A DNA stretch of 64,000 nucleotides from NCBI GenBank assembly GCA_903828455.1, contig CAIKMJ010000022.1:62001-126000 (forward strand), written 5' to 3'. The stretch is from an uncultured Acidobacteriia bacterium (GTDB lineage Bacteria > Acidobacteriota > Terriglobia > Bryobacterales > Bryobacteraceae). The notes under the pieces were generated by a model. It saw only the letters and a list, made by a program, of their open reading frames with translations. It was not told the DNA's origin and searched no databases. Made by a program: the position numbers and the translations under genes. This document shows, one piece after another, positions 23,867-31,562 of the stretch; position 1 is the first letter of the stretch, and each line of letters begins with the position of its first letter.

Positions 23867-24901
23867 ATGATTTTCCGGCGCCAAATACTTGGCATGCTGG
23901 CTGGCGGCCTCATCTGCCGGCTTTTCGGTGAATCGGATACGGCGGCGTGCGGCGGCCCGGCGGGTGGCGCGGCGCGTTCCGAAGTCGAGCGCCTGCTCGA
24001 AGCAAATTTCGCGGTGACGTCCCATCCCCGCGCCCAGGTCACCGCTTATTCGGCTGGTGCGGTGGTCACCCTGCTCGGCATTCCGGTGTTTTCGCGCGCC
24101 GGTGTCGGCAGCGGTTACGCGGTCGTGGAGGAGGCCGCCTGCCCGGCGGGCAACGGCGTCTCCATCCAGTTCGGCGCCGGCTCGTGGCCTGAATCCGCCC
24201 ACGGACTCAACCGCTTCGGCATCATCCACGAAGTAGCCATTGAAAAGCGCGGAGAGCCGGAGGTCTGCGCCTATTTCGCCTTTATGACCTCGTCCCCCGA
24301 AAAGGACATCACGCAGGCCAAACAGGCGCTGGTGAAGACCGATGGCGAAATCCCCTGCACAGCGGCTCAGGGTCGCGGCGAGCGCGGCGGCTTCGCCTCC
24401 CGTGTCGAGAATCTGACGCTGCCCGCCCGCCTCACCTGGCGCGATGCCGATCAGCTCACCGCCCGCGTTCGCGACGCCGCCGCCGGCTCTCCCTGCGCCG
24501 CCGGCCGCGAAAACGGACACGGCGCGGCCGCCACTTTCCTCTATCTGCTCCGGCGCGCCATGCTCGAAGCCGGCCCCGTCACCCAGGCCAACCTGTTCTT
24601 CAACCGCAAGCAATACACTCTCGACACGCAAAAGGAAGCCGACCCCGCCACCGGCGCCCGGCTCGCCGAGCGGCGCCTCACCTCCGCGCCCGACAGCATC
24701 GTCCGCCTCAGCGCCACCCTCACCAATCGCGCCACCGGCCACGTCACGCCCTTCCGCGTCTGGTACGAACGCGGCTCGGAAAGCGCCCCGCCGCTGCGCT
24801 TCGAATACCAGGTGAAATCGTTTCTGCGGCTGGCATTCGAAGCCGACCCGGCCGCCCCCGCGCCGCCCGTAAAGCTGGTCCTGAAGGAGAGACAGGCATG
24901 A
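23867..24901 (+). CDS. Exported protein of unknown function, coupled to a PHP phosphoesterase
   Basis: I do not recognise this 344-residue protein. The N-terminus ('MIFRRQILGMLAGGLICRLFG') looks like an export signal. The first half includes 'GYAVVEEAACPAGNGVSIQFGAGSWPESAHGLNRFGIIHEVAIEK', the second 'RVWYERGSESAPPLRFEYQVKSFLRLAFE', both beta-rich. Cysteines are few and there is no clear catalytic motif. Its stop overlaps the start of the following PHP-domain gene by four bases (ATGA), so the two are translationally coupled. The pair is preceded by about 108 bp holding only an imperfect ~20-bp repeat. Confidence 0.55.
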   Translation: MIFRRQILGMLAGGLICRLFGESDTAACGGPAGGAARSEVERLLEANFAVTSHPRAQVTAYSAGAVVTLLGIPVFSRAGVGSGYAVVEEAACPAGNGVSIQFGAGSWPESAHGLNRFGIIHEVAIEKRGEPEVCAYFAFMTSSPEKDITQAKQALVKTDGEIPCTAAQGRGERGGFASRVENLTLPARLTWRDADQLTARVRDAAAGSPCAAGRENGHGAAATFLYLLRRAMLEAGPVTQANLFFNRKQYTLDTQKEADPATGARLAERRLTSAPDSIVRLSATLTNRATGHVTPFRVWYERGSESAPPLRFEYQVKSFLRLAFEADPAAPAPPVKLVLKERQA

Positions 24902-26031
24902 ACAAATCGCGTGTGCATTTCCACTGGCAGGGCGACGCCGGCTGCGTCTTCCGCTCCGCCGTCTCGCTGCACAGCCATACGCTGCACTCCCGCGAATCGC
25001 TCGATTTCGTGGAGCGCGCCACCAGGAACACGCTGTGGCTCGGCGGCGCCATCCGCCGCCAGATGGACAAGTACAAGGCGCTCAAAGGCCGCGAGGTCGA
25101 GCTGAAACGCGCCTGGTGGACCCCGCCGCTTTCCGCCCGCCAGGCCTGGGCCCTCGAAGCCGGCCAGATCGAAAACGTCCTCCAGAAATCCGCCATGGTC
25201 TCGCTCAGCGACCATGACAACATCGACGCCGCCCTTCATCTGCACGTCCTCAGCGACCGCGAAGCCTGCCCCGTCTCCGTGGAATGGACCGTCCCCTTCC
25301 GCCGCACCTTCTTCCACGTGGGCGTTCACAACATGCCGGCCGCCGAAGCCACCGCCATGATGCGCGAAATGCAGCAGTTCACCGCCGCGCCCGATGAAGC
25401 CCGCGCCGCCGAACTCCTCGCGTGGTTCGCGCGCAACCCGCAGTCGCTCATCGTGCTCAACCATCCCGCCTGGGATGAGAATCACATCGGAGCCGCCGCC
25501 CACCGCGAACATCTCGATGCCTTCACCGCCCTCTACCGGCCCTTCCTTCACGCCTTCGAACTAAACGGTCTGCGCCCCTGGCCCGAAAACCAGGTAGCCG
25601 CGCAGGCTGCCACCGCTGCCGGCCTGCCCGTCATCTCCGGCGGCGACCGTCACGGCCGCGAGCCCAACGCCTGCCTCAACCAGACCAACGCCGCCGACTT
25701 CAGCGAATTCGTCGACGAAGTGCGCCGCGACGGCTGGAGTGACGTGCTCTTCATGCCCCAGTACCGCGAGCCGCTGAAAATGCGCATTCTGGAGAACATG
25801 TGCTCCATCCTCGAAGATGATCCCGGCCACGGCATGGGCTGGGTCCGCTGGAGCGACCGCGTCTTCTATCTCACCGATGAAGGCGATACCAAATCGCTGA
25901 ACCAGTTGTGGACCAAAGGATTTCCCGGAGTCGTGAACCAATTTGTGAGTCTGGTGAATTTACTGAAGCACGGACCAGTCAGGTCGGCGCTGCGCATGGC
26001 ATTGAACGAACGGCAGGAATTTGTACTTTAA
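24898..26031 (+). CDS. PHP-domain metal-dependent phosphoesterase-like protein
   Basis: The 377-residue protein shows the metal-binding motifs of the PHP (polymerase and histidinol phosphatase) superfamily: 'VSLHSHTLHSRESL' near residue 25, 'AMVSLSDHDNIDAA' near 100, 'LIVLNHPAWDE' near 185 and 'GLPVISGGDRHGREPNA' near 245. These provide the His/Asp/Glu ligands for a trinuclear metal centre, so a phosphoesterase or nuclease-like hydrolase is likely. The C-terminal part after 260 is unassigned. It lacks an obvious signal peptide although it is translationally coupled to an exported protein. Substrate unknown. Confidence 0.75.
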   Translation: MNKSRVHFHWQGDAGCVFRSAVSLHSHTLHSRESLDFVERATRNTLWLGGAIRRQMDKYKALKGREVELKRAWWTPPLSARQAWALEAGQIENVLQKSAMVSLSDHDNIDAALHLHVLSDREACPVSVEWTVPFRRTFFHVGVHNMPAAEATAMMREMQQFTAAPDEARAAELLAWFARNPQSLIVLNHPAWDENHIGAAAHREHLDAFTALYRPFLHAFELNGLRPWPENQVAAQAATAAGLPVISGGDRHGREPNACLNQTNAADFSEFVDEVRRDGWSDVLFMPQYREPLKMRILENMCSILEDDPGHGMGWVRWSDRVFYLTDEGDTKSLNQLWTKGFPGVVNQFVSLVNLLKHGPVRSALRMALNERQEFVL

Positions 26032-26414
26032 AACCGGCGGGGAAAATAGTTCAAGCAGGGGCGGGAGGCCGTCAGGAATCTGCCCGGCATCCGCAAGACA
26101 CCGTCGATTGGCGTCTGGTTAGCGCACAGCGAACAAATAAATTTGGGCTGTATACTCAGGTGCCTTCGATGTCCGGATTTTATGATTGCAGGAATGCTGT
26201 ACGGCGCCCGCCCCGCTGCTGTTCAGGTGGTTCTATGTAAGCACCTCCGGACCCCAGGATTTACATGCGTCCCGTTGACGCCGACCCGTGATCCCGTTAC
26301 CGTATGACTGGATTGTGCTCCCGCTGTAACAAAAAGTCAACGCACAATTTTAGGGCCATTCATGCGTTTTTTTTGAACGCAATTCCGCGCCGCGAACGCC
26401 CCGCCCGCGCCCTC
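26032..26414. other. Non-coding gap with two small inverted repeats
   Basis: No supported ORF lies in these ~380 bases between convergent genes. It holds ATGTAA...TTACAT (26235-26240 / 26261-26266) with an inner CCT/AGG pairing, and TGCGTT-tttttttG-AACGCA near 26363-26381, which could act as a weak terminator. I could not match the region to a known RNA family. Confidence 0.4.
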
Positions 26415-26561
26415 TCAGCGAATCAGCCGCGACGCTTCCACCAGCACGGCCACCACTCCGATTGAGACCAGAGCGATCACGCCGTAACGCATCATGCGTT
26501 CCCGCGGCGGCTCCTCGTGCGCTTCGTCCTTCTGAATTCGTTCGTCCAGGCTCTCAAACAT
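26415..26561 (-). CDS. Small single-span membrane protein of unknown function
   Basis: A 48-residue protein. The start at 26561 is decided by a perfect AAGGAGG ribosome site five bases upstream; the longer ORF-track version would put that site inside the gene. The N-terminal half is charged ('FESLDERIQKDEAHEEPPRERM') and the C-terminal half is one membrane helix ('YGVIALVSIGVVAVLVEA'), so the N-terminus probably faces the cytoplasm. No family was recognised. It could be a small regulator or assembly factor, but nothing nearby points to a partner. Confidence 0.7.
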   Translation of the reverse strand: MFESLDERIQKDEAHEEPPRERMMRYGVIALVSIGVVAVLVEASRLIR

Positions 26562-26669
26562 GGAACCTCCTTGGATTGCGTCAATACTACTCCTGCCGAA
26601 TATCAAAGGGAAGGGTTATTTTAGTGATGTGACGAATATCCCACCATCCCACCGCGCGGGCCGAATCCA

Positions 26670-27170
26670 GTGAAGCCCCCCGCGCTCACCGTCCCGCAGA
26701 TTCTGCAACTCGGCCCGCCTGCTTTTCGCACCGTCGTTCCCGCCGCCTGGGCCGACCACAACGGTCACATGAACATCCGCCACTTCACGGCGGCCTTTGA
26801 CGATGCCGGCGATGCCCTCTATCTCCTCATCGGGCTCACGCCGGAATTTCATGCCGCCCGCGGCACCGGAACCTTCGACCTCGAACACCACACCCACTTC
26901 ATCCGCGAAGTGAAAGTCGGCGACGCCGTAGCCGTCTACGTGCGCCCCGTGGCTCGTTCCGCCAAGCGCATGCACTATCTCATGTTTCTGGTGAATGAGA
27001 CGCAGGGTGTGGTCGCGTCCATCTTCGAATGCATCAACAGCTTTATGGATCTCACGCAGCGGAAGACCGCCGCCTATCCGCCCGATCTCGCCGCGCAGCT
27101 CGACGCGTGGATCGCCGCGAGCGCGCACCTCGACTGGCCCGCTCCCGTCTGCGGCGCCATGTCCGCGTAA
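26670..27170 (+). CDS. Hotdog-fold thioesterase family protein
   Basis: The 166-residue product has the 4HBT-like acyl-CoA thioesterase signature 'VVPAAWADHNGHMNIRHFTAAFDDAGDAL' with the Asp that activates water. It continues through the long hotdog helix and 'HTHFIREVKVGDAVAVYVRPVARSAKRMHYLMFLVNE'. It is most like the thioesterase domain of the carnitine-dehydrogenase-associated branch, but substrate cannot be assigned. The start is a GTG. It is a single gene, convergent with rapZ. Confidence 0.85.
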   Translation: MKPPALTVPQILQLGPPAFRTVVPAAWADHNGHMNIRHFTAAFDDAGDALYLLIGLTPEFHAARGTGTFDLEHHTHFIREVKVGDAVAVYVRPVARSAKRMHYLMFLVNETQGVVASIFECINSFMDLTQRKTAAYPPDLAAQLDAWIAASAHLDWPAPVCGAMSA

Positions 27171-27173
27171 CCG

Positions 27174-27209
27174 CCCGCCTCAGACAGCCTTCCCGCCTCA
27201 AACGGCTTT
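27174..27209. repeat. 18-bp tandem duplication including the rapZ stop codon
   Basis: Two 18-bp units (cccgcctcagacagcctt / cccgcctcaaacggcttt) cover the 3' end of rapZ, so its terminal 'KAV-stop' is present twice. Confidence 0.8.
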
Positions 27210-28112
27210 GTTGATATCCCGGTGCGCCACCTTCGCCGGATACCCGGCATCGGCGAGATTCTTTCGAATCTGATCGGCAATCATCACCGAGCGGTGATGC
27301 CCGCCCGTGCACCCGAAGCCGATCGTCAGATAGCTCTTGCCCTCGCGAATATAGTGCGGCAGCAGGTACGTCAGCAGATCGGTGATCTTCGCAATGAATT
27401 CCCCCGTCTGCGGGAACGATCGGATGTACTTCGCCACGCCCGGGTTGCGTCCGGTCAGCTTCTTGAACTTCGGAATGTAGTTCGGATTCGGCAGGAAGCG
27501 GACGTCGAACACCAGGTCGCAGTCCGGCGGCACCCCGTGGCGGAAGCCGAAACTCGTCACGTAGAGCGAAATCTTCGACTCCGTGCTCTCCCCGTGGAAG
27601 CGCTCCCGGATGAACGCCCGCAGGTCATGCACGTTGAACTTCGAACTGTCGATCGTGACATCGGCCAGCGCCCGGATGGGCGCCAGCAGCTTGCGCTCCC
27701 GCGTAATGCTCTCGCGGATCGGCTGATCGGCCGCCAGCGGATGCGGCCGCCGCGTTTCGCTGAAGCGCCGCAGCAGCGTCTCGTCGTCGGCTTCAAGAAA
27801 AATGAGCCGCGTCCGCAGATTGCCGCGAATGCCCCGGAAGATCTCCGGAAACTTGCGCAGCCCCGCCCCTTCCCGCACATCCACCACCAGCGCCGCGTGG
27901 TGGATCGTGGCCGAATTCTGCACCAGCTCCGCAAACGTCGGAATCAGATCGACCGGCAGATTGTCGACCGCGTAGTAACCAAAATCTTCGAGCGAACGCA
28001 GCACGGAGCCCTTGCCCGAACCGCTCATGCCGGTGATGATCACCAGCTCGGCGGCGGGCCGGGCAGCGCGCGGCGCCGCTCGCGGGACCGATTTAGCCCC
28101 GGACTTCTTCAC
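27198..28112 (-). CDS. rapZ: RNase adapter protein RapZ (YvcJ family)
   Basis: The 304-residue protein has a P-loop ('LVIITGMSGSGKGSVLRSLEDFGYYAVDNLP'), a Walker B-like 'HHAALVVDVREG' and the conserved C-terminal domain 'YLTIGFGCTGGHHRSVMIADQIRKNLADAG'. In E. coli RapZ binds GlcN6P and directs RNase E to the sRNA GlmZ; in Firmicutes YvcJ is a nucleotidase with other roles. The link to GlmZ is not established outside enterobacteria. It is the third gene of rpoN-hpf-rapZ, an order found in many proteobacteria, and overlaps hpf by 20 bases. Confidence 0.96.
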   Translation of the reverse strand: MKKSGAKSVPRAAPRAARPAAELVIITGMSGSGKGSVLRSLEDFGYYAVDNLPVDLIPTFAELVQNSATIHHAALVVDVREGAGLRKFPEIFRGIRGNLRTRLIFLEADDETLLRRFSETRRPHPLAADQPIRESITRERKLLAPIRALADVTIDSSKFNVHDLRAFIRERFHGESTESKISLYVTSFGFRHGVPPDCDLVFDVRFLPNPNYIPKFKKLTGRNPGVAKYIRSFPQTGEFIAKITDLLTYLLPHYIREGKSYLTIGFGCTGGHHRSVMIADQIRKNLADAGYPAKVAHRDINKAV

Positions 28113-28434
28113 CCGCTTCCAAATCCCGCGGCGTTCGTTTCACGTCGCGCTCCTTTTCGCGCAGCTTGAGCGCCTGCGCTTCCAGTTTCCCCACCGCCGC
28201 ATGAATCGCGGTGAAAAGATCCGTGTCCGACCCGTGCCCCACCAGCTCGTGGTGATGGTACGGAACCGAAATCTCCACTTCGTGCAGATGCCGTTCCACC
28301 TTCAGGATCACGTGGGCATGCGCCTCGCCCCGGCCGTTGTCCAGTATATGGCCGATTTTGGCAAACTCTGCCGTCAGTTTCGTGGTTTGTGCGGGCGACA
28401 GTTCTACGTGGCGCCCCGTGTAAGTGACTTTCAT
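28093..28434 (-). CDS. hpf: Ribosome hibernation-promoting factor, short form
   Basis: The 113-residue protein has the beta-alpha-beta-beta-beta-alpha fold signature of the S30AE/HPF family ('KVTYTGRHVELSPAQTTKLTAEFAKIGHIL', 'HLHEVEISVPYHHHELVGHGSDTDLFTAIHAAVGKLEAQ'). These proteins sit in the ribosomal A/P-site channel in stationary phase and promote inactive dimers. It is the short type, lacking the C-terminal dimerisation domain of long HPF. It lies eight bases after rpoN and overlaps rapZ, so it is an operon member probably co-regulated with nitrogen or envelope stress. Confidence 0.93.
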   Translation of the reverse strand: MKVTYTGRHVELSPAQTTKLTAEFAKIGHILDNGRGEAHAHVILKVERHLHEVEISVPYHHHELVGHGSDTDLFTAIHAAVGKLEAQALKLREKERDVKRTPRDLEAGEEVRG

Positions 28435-28442
28435 TTTGTCGT

Positions 28443-30002
28443 CTAGTCCCGGACGCGGCGTTGATGCGTCGACGGGATCTTCATATCCTCACGATACTTC
28501 GCCACCGTGCGGCGGGTTACATCGATGCCCTCCGCCTGCAGCTTCGCCGTGATGACATCGTCCGTCAGCGGATGCCTCGCGTCCTCTTCCTCAATCATCT
28601 TCTTCACCCTGCGCTTCAGCAGCAGGAGCGGCGTGTCGCTGCCGGACCGGCCCTGCACGGCTTCGGAGAAGAAGTACCGCAACTCGTAAACCCCGTGCGG
28701 CGTGTGCGCATACTTGCTCGCCACCGCCCGGCTCACCGTCGAGGGGTGCACGCCCACCTCTTCGGCCACATCTTTAATCATCATCGGCCGCAGCGCGTCG
28801 ATGCCGTACTTCAGAAAATCGCCCTGCCGCCGCCGGATCGTCTCGCACACCCGCAGAATCGTATTCTTGCGCTGCTCGATATTCTTCATCAGCTGAATCG
28901 CCGACGAATACCGCTCCCGCACGTAATCGCGAACTTCCTTGGTCGCCCCCTGGTCGCGCTCCAGCATCTTGCGGTACTGCGCGTTCAGCCGGAGCTGCGG
29001 AATCTCGTCCTCGTTCATCTGGATGATGAACTCTTCGCCGTCGCGGATGAAGTAAACGTCCGGCTCCACCGTCCGCGCGCCCGGTCCGGAAAAACGCACT
29101 CCCGGACGCGGATTCAGCCTCCGGATCATCGCCAGCGCAATGTCGACGTGCTCCTGCGGCCGCCGCAATACCTTCACCAGCTCTTTGATCTGCCGCGTCT
29201 CCAGCAGCCGCAAATGGTCGGAGACAATCTGCCACGCCACCCCGCCCCTGCCGTTGCGGCTCTCAATCTGCAGCAGCAGGCACTCGCGCAGATCCCGCGC
29301 GCCCACGCCCGCCGGATCCAGCGACTGCACCGCCTTGAGCGCCCGCTCCATCACTTCCGCCGAGTAGCTGCCCTGCTCGGCCATCTCATCCAGCGTCGCC
29401 GTCAGGTAGCCGTCTTCATCCAGATTGCCGATAATCATCTCGGCCGCATCCCGCGCCTCGTCGTCCAGCAGGCTCACCGAAAGCTGCGAGCGCAAATAGT
29501 CGGGTAGCGTCTGCGGCGCGGAAAGAAAGGTTTCGAAGGACGGCTTTTCCACCGATTCGGCCGCCGGGCTGCGATACCCCGGGTCCAGATAATCCTCGAA
29601 GAAGGATCCAAAATCAATTTCGTCGAAAGGATCGGTCGTCGACGTGTCGGATGCTTCCGTAATCTCCGGCGCGTCGCTCGGAGCGTCCGCCAGGTTCTGC
29701 GCGGCCTCGGCGGCAGCCAGCTCCGGAGCCTGGCCGTCCAGGTGGATATCCGCCATGTCCAGCAGCGACTGATCGGCCGGATCGGCCGACCGCTCGGCTT
29801 CGAGCAGCGGCTGCAGCTCCTCGGCCGTGATCTCCTCGCCGTCGTCCGTCGCCTCCTCAAGGACCGGGTTTTCCACGATCTCCTGGTTGATCATCTCCTT
29901 CAGCTCCAGCCGGTTGAGCTGGAGCACCGTGACCATCTGGACGAGCCCGGGGGTGAGGATCTGCTTCTGCGCGACTTTGAGCTGAAGCCTGGGGGAAAGC
30001 AT
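28443..30002 (-). CDS. rpoN: RNA polymerase sigma-54 factor
   Basis: This 519-residue sigma factor directs RNA polymerase to -24/-12 promoters that need AAA+ enhancer-binding activators. The N-terminal Gln-rich region I is clear ('LQLKVAQKQILTPGLVQMVTVLQLNRLELKEMINQEIVENP'). An acidic region II spans about 60-150. The core-binding domain has 'LDPAGVGARDLRECLLLQIE', and the DNA-binding end has the HTH 'VHPSTVSRAVASKYAHTPHGVYELRYFFSE'. The RpoN box, usually ARRTVAKYRE, reads 'TRRTVAKYREDMKIPS'. No sigma-54 activator gene is visible in the window. Confidence 0.98.
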   Translation of the reverse strand: MLSPRLQLKVAQKQILTPGLVQMVTVLQLNRLELKEMINQEIVENPVLEEATDDGEEITAEELQPLLEAERSADPADQSLLDMADIHLDGQAPELAAAEAAQNLADAPSDAPEITEASDTSTTDPFDEIDFGSFFEDYLDPGYRSPAAESVEKPSFETFLSAPQTLPDYLRSQLSVSLLDDEARDAAEMIIGNLDEDGYLTATLDEMAEQGSYSAEVMERALKAVQSLDPAGVGARDLRECLLLQIESRNGRGGVAWQIVSDHLRLLETRQIKELVKVLRRPQEHVDIALAMIRRLNPRPGVRFSGPGARTVEPDVYFIRDGEEFIIQMNEDEIPQLRLNAQYRKMLERDQGATKEVRDYVRERYSSAIQLMKNIEQRKNTILRVCETIRRRQGDFLKYGIDALRPMMIKDVAEEVGVHPSTVSRAVASKYAHTPHGVYELRYFFSEAVQGRSGSDTPLLLLKRRVKKMIEEEDARHPLTDDVITAKLQAEGIDVTRRTVAKYREDMKIPSTHQRRVRD

Positions 30003-30163
30003 GCCTAAAAGTCCATTATATCCGTCCTCGCCGGAACCGGGGTGCCGAAATGGAACCTGAATTGCTCGGCGCTGAAAATATTATCGGCAGACGCGCCCAA
30101 CGAATCCAGCCCGTTAACCAACGCCAGGTACAAAACAGCCCCGCAATCCGCCACAATCGGGAC

Positions 30164-31036
30164 ATGGCCATGATTTGTTCCGGTTGTGGCGCCCAGCTGC
30201 CGGCGGGCGCGAAGTTTTGCGGAGCCTGCGGAGCCCCCCTCGCGCCCCCCGCCACCTTCGGTGGCGATGCCGCCGCCATGCCGCAGAAGCTCGACTATTC
30301 CATCATCGGCGACAATCTCCAGATGGCCCGCGTCCGCCTCGCCCCCGGCCAGCAGGTTTACGCCGAAGCCGGCCGCATGGTCTACAAAACCCCCAACGTG
30401 GCCTGGGAAACCCGCATGACCGGCGAAACCCTCGGCGACAAGCTGATCGGCGCGCTCAAACGCACGGTCACCGGCGAATCCCTCTTCGTCACTTATTTTT
30501 ACGCCAACGGCCCCGGCGAAGTCGGCTTCGCCGGCAGCTACCCCGGCCGCATTCAGGCCTTCGACCTCATGCCCGGCCAGAGCATTCTGGTCCAGCGCGA
30601 AGCGTTCCTCTTCGCCCAGCCCACCGTCCAGTTCAACGTCGCTCTCGTGAAACGCCTCGGCGCCGGCTTCTTCGGCGGCGAAGGCTTCATTCTCGAACAG
30701 TTCACCGGCCCCGGCGCCGTCTTCATCCACGCCGGCGGCGACTTCCTCGACCTCACGCTCGGCCCCGGCGAAGCCCTGCAGATCGAAACCGGCTGCATCG
30801 TCGCCTTCGACGAATCGGTCAGCTACGACATCGAATTCGTCGGCGGCATCAGGACGGCCCTTTTCGGCGGCGAAGGACTATTCCTCGCCACCCTGACCGG
30901 CCCCGGCCGCGTCGTCATCCAGAGCATGACCCTGCAGCGCATGCGCCGCGAACTCGCCCCCGGCCAGCAGGGCAGCCACGACCGCAATTCAGTCAACGCC
31001 CTCGGCGGCCTCTTCGGCGGCGGCAGCGGCGATTAG
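30164..31036 (+). CDS. AIM24 family protein with N-terminal zinc ribbon
   Basis: ATG 30164 is preferred over the ORF-track start because it begins the double CxxC ribbon 'MICSGCGAQLPAGAKFCGACGAPL'. Residues ~40-270 form the TIGR00266/AIM24 beta-helix-like domain ('NLQMARVRLAPGQQVYAEAGRMVYKTPNVAWETRM', 'LFVTYFYANGPGEVGFAGSYPGRIQAFDL', 'GGIRTALFGGEGLFLATLTGPGRVVIQSM'). The Gly-rich tail is 'GGLFGGGSGD'. Function in bacteria is unknown; the mitochondrial relative helps cristae organisation. It is a single gene divergent from rpoN. Confidence 0.85.
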   Translation: MAMICSGCGAQLPAGAKFCGACGAPLAPPATFGGDAAAMPQKLDYSIIGDNLQMARVRLAPGQQVYAEAGRMVYKTPNVAWETRMTGETLGDKLIGALKRTVTGESLFVTYFYANGPGEVGFAGSYPGRIQAFDLMPGQSILVQREAFLFAQPTVQFNVALVKRLGAGFFGGEGFILEQFTGPGAVFIHAGGDFLDLTLGPGEALQIETGCIVAFDESVSYDIEFVGGIRTALFGGEGLFLATLTGPGRVVIQSMTLQRMRRELAPGQQGSHDRNSVNALGGLFGGGSGD

Positions 31037-31042
31037 CGCCGC

Positions 31043-31444
31043 TTACGACGCTTCCGCCGCCAGCTCGTCCAGCACCTTCGCGGCCTTCGTCAGATTGTCC
31101 ACGCCGAAGACCACCATCACCAGGTTCGAACCCGGCTCAATCCCGCAGTACGAATAGTCGATGTTGATCTTGTTCTCGCCCAGCACCGCCGCCGCTCGCC
31201 CCAGCTGACCCGGACGGTGCGGCAGCCGCGCCACCACCGCTTCCGTTTCTTCAAAAATCGCCCGCTGGCTCCCCAGCACCGCCTTCGCCGCCGCCGGATC
31301 GTCTACCAGCATCCGCGCCAGACTCTCGCCTTCTTCCACAAACGACTGAAAGGCCAGGATATTCACACCACGCTCCGCCAGCGCAAGGAAGCACTTCCCC
31401 AGCGCGCCCGGCTTGTCCTGAATCGTTACGGTGAATTCTTTCAT
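31043..31444 (-). CDS. ACT-domain protein (two ACT repeats)
   Basis: The start at 31444 opens 'MKEFTVTIQDKPGALGKCFLALAERGVNILAF', a standard ACT beta-alpha-beta start. The longer ORF-track N-terminus lacks conserved features. A second ACT unit begins near residue 70 ('AVVARLPHRPGQLGRAAAVLGENKINIDYSYCGIEPGSNLVMVVFGV'). ACT pairs bind amino acids and regulate enzymes or act as stand-alone sensors; the ligand is unknown. It is convergent with the AIM24 gene (6 bp apart) and divergent from the fused beta-oxidation gene. Confidence 0.85.
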   Translation of the reverse strand: MKEFTVTIQDKPGALGKCFLALAERGVNILAFQSFVEEGESLARMLVDDPAAAKAVLGSQRAIFEETEAVVARLPHRPGQLGRAAAVLGENKINIDYSYCGIEPGSNLVMVVFGVDNLTKAAKVLDELAAEAS

Positions 31445-31562
31445 TCTCGGCATGCGATTTGAACCCCCTTCGTTTCCGCCAGTCCTGCCACTGAACCCCG
31501 CCCCGCCGCCGCTCCCGAATGGCACCTTGCGTGGCGCGGTAAACTCCCATTTTGGACTATCG

